Assembly: GCA_036245805.1 (NCBI GenBank)
Contig: BTRK01000002.1
Location: 14,129,067-14,193,066, forward strand
Length of the DNA stretch: 64,000 nt
Reading direction: 5' to 3'
Source of the DNA: Pristionchus mayeri
Lineage: Eukaryota; Nematoda; Chromadorea; Rhabditida; Neodiplogasteridae
The position numbers and the translations under genes are program-made. The notes under the pieces are model-generated. The model did no database searches. It was not told the origin of the DNA and was given only the letters and a program-made list of their open reading frames with translations. Position 1 is the first letter of the stretch, and each line of letters opens with the position of its first letter. Positions 54,901 through 64,000 of this stretch are shown in pieces.

Positions 54901-56477
54901 CTAAATCTCTGAGCCGGCTTTTGGTACTTTAATTATTATACTCTTAAAAGTGTTTTTAATTTCAATTATTGCATTCAATCATCACCACATGTCAGGCTAT
55001 ATGGTTTGAAGAAAATATGCGGCTGAACAGATTATAGGAAATAACTTTCTAATTTTTCGTTCCGCTTGTTTAGTCGCGTACTCGGAATGGTGTAGGACAT
55101 ACATTTCTAATCCAATATTACTATAGCCAAGCATACTGGAAGCCCTCGACATGCAGCAAATGGATCGAAGGGGAACCGTGAGAGGCTGAGGGATACTGTA
55201 GAATTCGTGTGGGATACACTAGATGGTTGCGGATCTTTCATTGGACTTCTTTCCATGACATGAATTCTGCTCGTAATAGAGAATGGGAGAGTTTAACATT
55301 GATTCGTTGGAATAGTTGGCAGGTGGGAAATGAGTAAACTTCGTATTCTAGAGTGCTTCGGAATTTAAATGATTATTATCTAGGTTTAAAAATTCTCGCA
55401 TTGCGAACCTAGGTGTAGACGATTGGGTGCAAACGGGTATAATGCAATTCCATCTTTACGCGGATTCTTACCTCAGTGTGTTTGTCCATTGTACGCATCT
55501 CCATCCTGAATCTGATGCAACGGAGAGAGCCGCGTATCGAGTGGGCACAGTGGAAGCAAGGAAGGAAGGAGGACGAGAGGGCTGGGGGACGACTGCCGTG
55601 CGGCTCATAGCTCAGTGATTCCTTGCAATTGTGTTCTAGAGTGAACTACTGTATCTGATCTTTGATCTCCGCAGGTTCGAGCAGTGGATGGAGCACGAGA
55701 ACAAGCAAGGGCATCTCTAGCAACGTCGCCTTCTGGCTGTTGATGCTATCCCTACTCCCCTCACCTTCTTGTTCCTGATCTGCCTCCGTTCCTCGTGAAC
55801 GGACACCCCAGCCTACTCTGGACCCATTGTGAGGAAGCGAAGAGGAGCCGTTGTGTCCTCGCAGATTGCTTTCTCTGGTAAAAGTTTCCCAGTGAGATAC
55901 ATGCGGGGTCCCCACTGGAAAGCTGAAAACATGATCTAGGCACGCGAACTAGGAATTTCTCGATACGCAATCCTCGCTTCTCGCTCACACACCATTCCCG
56001 AGTGATATTCAACCACAAAAACGAGTGCTTATACGACTCGTGCGAGCAAAATGGAACAGAAAAGCACATGTATGACGAGAAATCGAGGGAGATGGTGCAC
56101 AATATGAAGGTTCAGTATTCAGTTCACAGAAGAACTAATCAAGGGAAGGATACGAAGGGGAGTACACAGATGTATGACAGAACCACAATGACAAAAGCAC
56201 AATAAGGTTTCATGTTACTGTACATTCCAAAGGCCTTGCGATTCTAATGATATTGAGCTGTTTCAGAAATTTGTGAAGCCAATTTCACGCAAGTCATACT
56301 ATTTTGCTCGAACCAGGCACTTTTGTCGTTGTGGCAAAGAGTTAGGCACATGTTTCCTTTTCTTCAATTCAGCCGAAAAGAAGGGAGGGGGGAGTATGGA
56401 AGGGTAGGGGAGAAGGGGGATCCTAGAGCACAGCAAGGCAATTCAGAAAAAAAGCTCATTTGCGTGGCAGAACAAAT
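51971..56477. repeat. tandem duplication, copy 2
   Basis: Second copy of 47468-51970, ending with the shared AAAT at 56474-56477, after which the sequence is unique (TAAATTAATGG). All contents of copy 1 recur 4,503 bp downstream. Confidence 0.95.
53275..53719 (-). CDS. small predicted membrane protein, 5' exons (copy 2)
   Basis: Same as the gene at 48772-49216: exon 1 at 53572-53719, probable exon 2 at 53275-53432. If the gene has exons beyond the duplicated unit, only copy 1 lies next to them, and copy 2 would have to splice over copy 1 or end at 53275. Confidence 0.4.
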
Positions 56478-56544
56478 TAAATTAATGGCGGACAATGGGA
56501 GAGGCAGAACAATGGGAAAAGGGTAATGGGAGCGGTCTGAAATG

Positions 56545-56910
56545 CAGGGTTTTGCGAACGTTAGCTCATGCTACAGACGATTAAGATCGAAATTGGCCAA
56601 TCGGGCTCGTCAAATTGTGCGGGAAGGGTTTAGGCAACTTTCTGCTCAATCGCCATCTCGATATCTTAACTCCCCTCGGAGGAGATAGCTCTGGAGTGGG
56701 CAAAACAGTCGATTTTAGCCGTTTTCGCAGGGTTTTGCGAACGTTAGCTCATGCCACAGACGACTAAGATCGAAATTGACCAATCGGGCGCGTCAAATTG
56801 TGCGGAAAGGGTTTAGGCAACTTTCTGCACAATCGCCATCTCGATTGCTTAACTCTCCTCGGAGGAGATAGCTCTGGAGTGGGCAAAACAGTCGATTTTA
56901 GCCGTTTTCG
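56545..56910. repeat. 183-bp tandem repeat, two copies
   Basis: CAGGGTTTTGCGAACGTTAG begins both copies (56545 and 56728). They share TTAGGCAACTTTCTGC and GGGCAAAACAGTCGATTTTA and differ at about a dozen bases. The stretch 56911-57358 after them holds nothing recognised. Confidence 0.75.
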
Positions 56911-57358
56911 CATTTTTTTGATTTGTGTTTCAGTCAAAATAAAAGAACGGTTTTCGTTCCTACGGTGAACAACTTTCAGTAATCGTTGATTTTAACTGCG
57001 TTTCAGCCAAAAATAACGATCGATTTGTCAGATTTTCTCGAAATTACGCGCAAATCAAATAATGCAGAAATGTTTCACAAATTGTATAACGTCACATCTT
57101 TTCGCTTTCGAAAATTTGGGATGAATTTACATCAACCGACTCTGAGGGAGATAAATAGCCACAGTGAGAGGGCAAGGATAGATCCGAAAATCGTTCTGCC
57201 ACGCAAATGAGCCTTTTTTCTGAGTTGACTTGCTGTGTAGAGCAGCACGAAGACCCCGTGATGATGAGTCCTCTCGGCTGCTCCCTTCAGAAACTAAATA
57301 TATCATCGATAAGGTAGAGTATTTTTCGCTAGCACTTATTTGTCAGGAACGACTCATC

Positions 57359-57432
57359 TTATAGCCGCACACTAGTCGATGTCCTCGTCCTATCGATGCT
57401 CTCCGCCCCCTCTTCGACGAAAGAAGACGTGC
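57359..57432 (-). other. possible alternative last exon of the coiled-coil gene
   Basis: Behind TGATTACAG the frame reads TSSFVEEGAESIDRTRTS with STSVRL and TAA at 57359-57361. It fits in phase to a donor (GGAG|GTAGAT) within the exon at 59002-59103. The upstream open frame (57433-57565) is T-rich intron-like sequence, so I do not include it. Confidence 0.35.
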
Positions 57433-57956
57433 CTGTAATCATGACGATTACGACCATATTAGGAATGGCTTGAAAGAGGAAGAAAAAGACGGATAAGGTC
57501 AAAGGGATGAAGAAAATTAGGGGAATAGGAAGAAAAAATAAGAAGAAATGCGAGTTCACCAGCACGAGAGAGGGGAAGAATTGAAAATGACGTTGCCTAA
57601 TCTCCCAGATTGCTGAAAGGCATGTTAACTAAGTGGCGGCGTCTTTGGTCAACCACAGAAGGGAGTTTGATGGATGATTAAATGGATACAACGTACCAGC
57701 AGTGGCTGCAGACCGCAGAATGAAACTCAGCAATGCGTGTGAAAGCACACACCCAGCATGCACAGGAATTATCCTGAAGGAGATCAACCATCTCTCCCAA
57801 ATAGGAACACGTCATATACACAAAAGTTACTTTATTAGCTTCTAACAGACATAGCCAAGTGATTAAGATACAACTGGAAAGGGAGATTGCAGTAAAGAAG
57901 AAACTTTCCTGAACGCAGTCCACCTTCAGCTTAGCTTAGGGAAATAGATACAAAAG

Positions 57957-58020
57957 AATTGAGCCTTGAGCCTTCGAGCCTTCGAACCTTCGAACATGAG
58001 CCTTCGAACCTTCGAACACT
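57957..58020. repeat. short tandem repeat of (GAGCCTTC/GAACCTTC)
   Basis: GAGCCTTCGAGCCTTCGAAC and related octamers repeat about seven times. Confidence 0.6.
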
Positions 58021-58154
58021 ATTATTAAAACAGGGAAAGGCTTCTGTCAACAAGACCTAAAACAAAGATAGGATGATCTAAAAAAAGAAACGGACAACTT
58101 CTAGATGGGAACTGGAAATGAGCTAAAAATACTCATTGTGTGATACGGTAGCTG

Positions 58155-58700
58155 AATGGGTTACGGTAACTGTACAAGGGCCGTAGCCTATTGATTGCGT
58201 GCTCAACACGACTTCACTACGCAAATCAATTGCGGGATATACTCAGGACAATAGTTATCGTGTGGTGAATTAAGAAAATCATATTGAACTTCGTGATTGG
58301 GTTCGTTAAAATGAGGAAGTATTGCATACATTAATGAGCTTCGTAGTAATCGGGAAGGATAAACGGTTATGAGGCAATACTAATGGGGAAACGGTAGATG
58401 GGGATACGGTAATCACTGTGGGATACGGTAACTGTACAAGGGCCGTAGCCTATTCATTGCGTGCTCAACACGACTTCACTGTGCAAATCATGTGCGGGAT
58501 ACACTCAGGACAATAGTTATCGTGTGGTGAATTAAGAAAATCACATTGAACTTCATGAATGGGTTCGTTAAAATGGGGAAGTACTGAATACAGTGATTAA
58601 CTTCATAGTTATCGGGATATAAAAAAGTGCTCACTAGGAAATGGTGAGGAAATACTCATGTGGATACGGTAGATGGGGATACGGTAGAGGAGATAAGAAC
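58155..58700. repeat. TACGGTA-rich tandem repeat, unit about 262 bp
   Basis: TGTACAAGGGCCGTAGCC at 58171 recurs at 58433, followed in both by GCGTGCTCAACACGACTTCA and GGACAATAGTTATCGTGTGG. Many TACGGTA motifs stand at the ends. Non-coding. Confidence 0.7.
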
Positions 58701-58898
58701 GGGAGGAGTACGGTAGCTTTGATGATCGTCTCACTACTTGTCAACTAAAAACTGTGATTAATTACGTCCACAAGATTTCAACCACACATTTTTTTATCCT
58801 GACTGCAAAATGCGTTCTAGATTCCTAAATTCTAGAATGATACACTCGCTGAATGGACAGTCCTTTCCACTCCTACGAAACCAAAGCAGTTCATGTGG

Positions 58899-58961
58899 GA
58901 CGTCATGCCTTTGATGTACCAAAGGCGGCATTACGTCATAGTTCTCATACTAACTAGTGCC
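58899..58961. repeat. partial palindromic MITE (GGCACTAGG family)
   Basis: CGTCATGCCTTTGATGTACC...AAAGGCGGCATTACGTC with the right end AGTTCTCATACTAACTAGTG CC are kept. The left end is lost or highly diverged. Confidence 0.55.
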
Positions 58962-59001
58962 GTCCACCTGCCATCCGGCAGTTTCCAGCGCCGACCTATG
59001 C

Positions 59002-62000
59002 TCACACATCTCCCTCCTCACCCGATCTACCTCCTGCCATGTACTCGTTGAGCACGGCGATCGGCGTCTCCGAGTCTCTCATCTTCCTCAGTGTATCGAC
59101 GACCTGAAACGAGATCAAAGATCAAAGATCAGACAAACCCGTTTCCTCGTGCTAGTGAGAAGGAGGCATGCTTCAGGAAAGCTGCTATTCGGAGGAACAA
59201 GAACAGCCATTCAAATGGCAATAACGGAGGAAAAATCAAAGATCACTTCAAAAATCAAAGATCACAGTAGAGATCAAAGTTCAGTTAAAGTTCAAAGATC
59301 AATTACAACCGTACCTTACAAATCTCCGTCGGCACATCCATAAGCCTCGCGAACTCGCGCAGGTTCTTGTTCGTCTCGGCGTCGTTCTCCTTCACCTCAA
59401 TTATTCCACATTGATCTTTGATCTTCCATGTCCAGGTTAAGAGTGCTAGGTGTCATCGACAGTTACTTACTTCATTCATCTCACAATCAGCCATCTCTGC
59501 CTTCATCTTCTTCACCTCCTCATCCTTCTTCTCAATTTCTTCCATGATCTCCTTCAGCTCTTTCTCCTTCTTCTTCATCAGTTCCTCCTTCGCCTTCATC
59601 TCCTCATCCTTCATCTCCAGTTGCGTATGCAACTCAAATGAACTCGTCTCAATGACAATGCGTCGGGTGGCCCGGTTTAGTGTCACCTCGACCACACGAG
59701 TGTTCTCAGATTCAACCACTGCACACCTATGCTCAGCGTTAGGTCGGATGGTAGCTATTCCATAATGCAACCTTTGATATATCAAAGGCGACATGACGAC
59801 ATAGTTCTCACCCTACCTCGTCCCCTATGCTCATTTGTCAACTTCTATGTTTCAACCATCGAGCAACTGACTATGGCAATCTCCAGATTCCTCTGACTTC
59901 TCTCGGTGTCCTCTTCCGTCCTCGTCCTCTTCTCCTTCTCCTCAAACAAAATTATGTAAACTTATCACACTCAACACAGATGATATTTTTTCAAAACTCA
60001 TTTGTTCACATGCGACCAAAACCTCACACCAACATCAGTGGAGGCCAGCATTTGGAAATGAATGAATCCGATAAGGTTTTAAAACCGCCTGACACGCAAA
60101 ACTCACTTCATTCCTCCCAGCCATCTCTGCTTTCATCTTCTTCAGCTCTTCTTCCTTCTCCTCCAATTCATCCTTCACATCCATCAGCTCTTCCTCCTTC
60201 TTAACCATCTCCTCCTCCTTCCTCACCAGCTCTCCCACCCTCTTGCTCACTTCCTCACGCAGCTGAAGAGTGGACACTAACCATTGCAAGTTTCTTTGCA
60301 GCGATCATTGAATGGCAGGGAGGGAAACTGACCATTGTAGTCTCGACATTCCTCTCCGCCCTCTCCGTCGCCAGCTCCTCTTCCATCTTCTTCATCGCCT
60401 CATCCTTCTCCTTCATCTCGCCGCCCTTCTTCCCCAGCTCTTCCTCCTTCTTCTTCATCTCCTCCTCCTTCTTCTCCATTTGCTCACGCAACTGAAATGA
60501 ACCCGTCTCAATTGCATAATAGAGTTGGCAATTCGAAGTCGATATTGAGAAATCCGAGAAGGGGGGAGGGGCGACTTCGAATTGCCAAACACTGCCGGTT
60601 TTGTGGCAAAACATTTTGAAACTGAGCATAAATTTCTTGCCCATGCATGCCGTTGCATCATAACGATACTGACCAGTGCAGTCTCGGCCCTCTCGGCTGC
60701 CAGCTCCTCCTCCTTCCTCTTCATCTCCTCATTCTTCTTCTTCATCTCATCATCCTTCATCTTCAACTGCAGCGCGATCAGCTCCGTCTTGAGTTCCTCA
60801 TTCGCCTGCGACTGCACTCCCTCATCGACCTGAACAAATATTTTTTTATAAAAATATAATAGTAAATATTTTTATATATATTTTTTAAAATTTATTCATA
60901 AAAACTACTGACAAATGTGAATTTTAGGGACAGCAACGGGAATTTTTGAGTACGGAATATTGGTTGCCTCCTTCCGACGCTTTTGCTTTCAAACTACCGT
61001 ACTTTTCAAGCCAAATTCTTTCAATATTTTAAAACATTTTTAAAAAATATTTAATGTGATTTTCAAACTATTTTATTGACTGGAATGAATATAAAGATAT
61101 AATGAAAGTGCAACAAGCATGGCAAGAAGGTGCATGCTGTAGAAATGAAGACGCACGAAGCGATCGAAAATAAGCATGTTTTCAGAATTAAGTGTCGAAG
61201 CTTCATTATCTCAGTTTGAGTAGATTATCAATCACAAAAAATTGTTTTCACAATAAAAATAAATAAAAATATAAGATATTAGAGAATGAGGCCGTCAAAG
61301 TTGGGCATTTTACCGTTGTGAAAATACATTTTTTGCTTTTTCTTTAAAACCGCTACTAGTACATTCGAGATTTTTGGCTATATTGCGATAAACTCTGTTT
61401 TACACCACATACTAGAAAACAAAAAATATACTGGTAGCGGTTTTATAGAAAATGCTATTTTACTTAGATGTTACCGTAATCCTTGCACTTGCTTGACGAT
61501 TCTGAAACACAGAGATATTTTTGGGTGTTTTTGGTTAGGAATGGTGATATATCGCATTTTTTAGGGCGGGTTAAACATTAATAAGAAATTAATTAATTCA
61601 TATGAACGGTGCTGAAATATTTTATCGGATTTCAGTTTGCGATAAATTGAGTATGAAAGTGACTTGTGATGCGCTCTGCTTAGACTCAAAACGTCGGCTT
61701 CTTTATCAACACATATTATTGTTTTTCTTATTATTTTACATTATTTTTGAAAAACTAAAGTGAAAAGTCGAAATGGGGTAGGGTAAGCTTCCATTTGCAC
61801 ACCAATTTGTTAATTGTTCTGCTCGTTCGTTAACACCGTTGCCGTCCCTAGTGAATTTAGCTGATTCCGGGATATGTTACATGAAAACGAATTAACTCAT
61901 AGCTTACTGCAGCATTCGACTGAGACGGGGTAACACTGACGCGGTTGGCGTGCTCGACACTGAATGCCGGAAATTATTCGATCGATACTTCTACCGTATC

Positions 62001-62236
62001 AACCAGTTGTCGATCTCTCTACCGTATCCCTCCCTGGTACCGTACACTCACACAATGACGTCATCTCCTCCGTCACTCTCGTGCTCCTGGTAGGTGCCCT
62101 CGTAGATGGAGAGAATAGTCGGGTCGTCCATTCGGCGGCCTCCAGAGGGACGATTGCGAGTGGACGGCCCGTCGTCCCCCCCCTCCTCGCCTTCTCTTCC
62201 CTCTCCAGGAGCTCCCGACGAACTTCTCTTCGGAAT
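59002..62236 (-). CDS. coiled-coil protein with four duplicated exons (5' end missing)
   Basis: Eight exons join in frame: 62052-62236, 61908-61959, 60674-60829, 60333-60491, 60107-60262, 59471-59632, 59315-59395, 59002-59103 (TGA), 351 codons. The first exon is Gly/Ser/acid-rich and contains MDDPTILSIYEGTYQEHESD, whose Met could be a start; otherwise upstream exons are missing. Exons 3 to 6 (52, 53, 52 and 54 residues, all phase 0) each encode a Lys/Glu-rich heptad helix, with recurring starts (QLREQ, QLREE, HTQLE) and ends such as KKMKAEMA or AAERAE. This makes one coiled coil of about 210 residues. The last two exons (NLREFARLMDVPTEICK, VVDTLRKMRDSETPIAVLN) look like a small folded tail. 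Coiled coils act in dimerisation or scaffolding; no specific family was recognised. A GT inside the last exon could splice on to 57432. Confidence 0.72.
59104..59430. promoter_or_regulatory. cluster of ATCAAAG motifs in introns of the coiled-coil gene
   Basis: GATCAAAGATCAAAGATCAG at 59112, AAATCAAAGATCAC twice (about 59230-59270), GATCAAAGTTC, TTCAAAGATCA and TTGATCTTTGATCTT (59410) crowd around the exon at 59315. ATCAAAG matches the known TCF/LEF core. The cluster may equally be a simple repeat. Confidence 0.3.
59737..59823. repeat. palindromic MITE (GGCACTAGG family) in coiled-coil gene intron
   Basis: TTAGGTCGGATGGTAGCTAT on the left and ATAGTTCTCACCCTACCTCG on the right mirror each other around CCTTTGATATATCAAAGG. 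The ends are diverged; no clear target duplication. Confidence 0.6.
60523..60596. repeat. intronic hairpin
   Basis: TTGGCAATTCGAAGTCG is mirrored by CGACTTCGAATTGCCAA, with a loop of about 37 bases that holds GGGGGGAGGGG. It lies in the intron between the first two duplicated coiled-coil exons. Confidence 0.6.
61344..61448. repeat. small hairpin repeat in intron
   Basis: AAAACCGCTACTAGTA on the left mirrors TACTGGTAGCGGTTTTAT on the right. It lies in the intron between 60829 and 61908; the rest of that intron has no recognised feature. Confidence 0.45.
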
Positions 62237-62670
62237 CTGCAGTGTAACTAGTAGAAATTGAATTATATAAAAACACAAGTTTAAAAGCTGAGTGATAGGG
62301 CGGGTACTAGGTCGGGAGAGAACCAAAAAAATATAACCCTTGAAATAGGACCCTCCTTTAGCATGCTCATAATATTTTCCAAGACTGTCAATGAGTCTTC
62401 TGCAAAAAATACTGCAGATTTTTGGCTATGATCAGGAGTAAATTTGGCTAAAGAAAATCGTAGAGGCCACTTGAAATGGCTATGTCCGGTCTATTTCCCA
62501 AATTTGCTAACACGCGTCTTCTGAGAGATTGCATGAACCGGAGGAACTAGCTGCAAAAGTTTGAGCAATATCCAAAAGAAAATTATGGTAGAGTCCAGTG
62601 GAGACGGGAAAACTTTTGTACCAGCGATTTGTCCTGGAACCGGCTTTTAGGCATTTTCCGGACAGTTCAC

Positions 62671-63485
62671 ATTTTACATATATTGTGTAGTTTTTAATGC
62701 TGAATAGAATGCACTCTTTGTCGGAGTGGATTTTTACGCTATAAGGACCGAAAATGGCGCTCAACGATGACGCACTTCGAGACAAATTTTAGGAAACTTT
62801 GGATTTCGATATCGTGCAATAGCTCATTCGAAAGAGCATGAAAAGTTATGTCAGAATCTACAAGGAAATCTGAATCCATCAACGTTGACGTGATTTAGAC
62901 GTGATCATGTGAAATTCTTCATGCGAAACGACGTGAAGTATTTCGACTATATCATTTTCACTTTACATTTTGGTGAGCTGGGATATCGAAATTCGAATTC
63001 TACACATAAAAATACGTCGGAAAATACATTTGGCAAAACATTTCACGATCTCAATGTTTTCGCCATTTTTTGAGGTTTTCAACAGAAAAATCGAATTTCA
63101 ACATGTCTTCGAAAAGTGAACAATTTATGGATTTTCTGACGTATTTTTATGTGTAGAATTCGAATTTCGATATCCCAGCTCACCAAAATGTAAAGTGAAA
63201 ATGATATAGTCGAAATACTTCACGTCGTTTCGCATGAAGAATTTCACATGATCACGTCTAAATCACGTCAACGTTGATGGATTCAGATTTCCTTGTAGAG
63301 TCTGACATAACTTTTCATGCTCTTTCGAATGAGCTATTGCACGATATCGAAATCCAAAGTTTCCTAAAATTTGTCTCGAAGTGCGTCATCGTTGGGCGCC
63401 ATTTTCGGTCCTTATAGCGTAAAAATCCACTCCGACAAAGAGTGCATTCTATTCAGCATTAAAAACTACACAATATATGTAAAAT
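62671..63485. repeat. foldback element, arms of about 0.35 kb
   Basis: Left arm ATTTTACATATATTGTGTAG (62671) to about 63020 returns inverted from about 63137 to CTACACAATATATGTAAAAT (63485). The arms are nearly identical. Sequence next to the left arm (CCGGCTTTTAGGCATTTTCC at 62640) matches the foldback at 6310, and a diverged fragment of the arm recurs at 63620-63680 (ATGCTCTTTCGAATGCGCTA), so older pieces surround it. Confidence 0.8.
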
Positions 63486-64000
63486 CCGAGATGTGCAACC
63501 TACAGCTTCATGTGCATCCATCCATGTCATGATCTACCAAAATAGATCAAAAAGTTCACTGTTCGGGCTCTATCTGACGTCAACGGTGATGGATTATGGT
63601 TTACTTTAGCGTTTATAAGATAACTTTTTATGCTCTTTCGAATGCGCTATAGCACGCTATCGAAATCTGAAATTTGAAAAATCGATTTCGGTAGATCAAA
63701 AATCGATATTTCGGGTCACGCTTCCGGTTGAAAAGTTCTTTTGCCCGAGGGGTCATGTTTCCGAAGTATGAGCTCCGGGTGACCATTTTGGCAGAGTTGT
63801 GCCATCCTACCTGCATTCTTACAGAAAACGAGTTTTAAGCATAAGAAATTGAAAATCACGAATTAGCGAATTGAGCACATATTTTGCATTAGCGTAACAT
63901 ATTCACACCCCTAGGGACTCTCACTCGCATTTTTCCTTGACTAATATGGGTACGTAGATTCTGAAACTGCAATCAAAAACCACTAAAAGGTGGGGTTCCA
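63486..64000. other. repeat-derived end of window
   Basis: Contains a diverged piece of the foldback arm (63620-63680). No exon recognised. Confidence 0.4.

Noticed and set aside
57433..57565. Hydrophobic open frame (HFFLFFLPIPLIFFI) as a membrane protein
   Set aside because: It is a T-rich stretch ending in an acceptor; only the part behind ATTACAG looks coding.
59418..60859. Leu/Ser-rich plus-strand frames (LLHLLILLLHL type)
   Set aside because: They are antisense shadows of the Lys/Glu coiled-coil exons on the minus strand.
1..64000. CRISPR arrays, bacterial operons, phage genes, tRNA or rRNA genes
   Set aside because: The window is nematode-like nuclear DNA. No regularly spaced short repeats were seen, and no tRNA B-box in a plausible cloverleaf was noticed by eye; a tRNAscan run would settle the latter.

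Overview
This is eukaryotic DNA, very probably from a free-living rhabditid or diplogastrid nematode (Pristionchus-like is my best guess, not proven). The pointers are small phase-consistent exons, introns that end in TTTCAG, donors that are mostly GTGAGT or GTAAGT, start codons directly behind splice acceptors (probable spliced-leader sites), an array of transthyretin-like (TTR) genes, and many small TA- or 8-bp-flanked palindromic transposons. All gene models were built by eye from splice sites, reading phase and family motifs. No search or RNA evidence was available.

Layout. 1-5025: repeats (a small hairpin, a 1.9-kb foldback, a mariner-type non-autonomous element, a TACGGTA-rich palindrome). 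5026-6236 (+): 3' part of a Lys/Glu-rich gene with internally duplicated exons. 6310-8195: large foldback. 8541-9781: mariner with perfect 27-bp terminal repeats and a frameshifted transposase. 9848-12567 (+): complete 11-exon U1-type zinc-finger gene, followed by an orphan zinc-finger exon. 13647-28168 (-): tandem array of TTR-like secreted-protein genes, units A to H. C, F and G are intact; E has an altered last exon; A, B and D carry disabling lesions; H is a lone last exon. A foldback (19853-21542) and a hAT-like element (24773-25465) sit in the array. 29032-45503 (-): a 361-residue rhodopsin-type GPCR whose first intron is 12.1 kb and holds several transposons, including a 5'-truncated non-LTR retrotransposon (42.1-43.8 kb). 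47468-56477: a 4,503-bp tandem duplication with no difference found between copies, each copy with the first exons of a small predicted membrane protein (-). 57.4-62.2 kb (-): a gene for a coiled-coil protein built from four duplicated phase-0 exons. 62.6-63.5 kb: another foldback.

No operon or pathway links these genes. The TTR units share structure, strand and splice phases and look like a birth-and-death family. The GPCR would act in the plasma membrane, the TTR-like proteins are secreted, the zinc-finger protein probably binds nucleic acid, and the coiled-coil protein is intracellular and of unknown role. The strongest second-look items are the duplication, the lesions and GC-AG introns in the TTR array, the nested transposons, the exon-duplicated coiled coil, and the GPCR with VHY in place of DRY.
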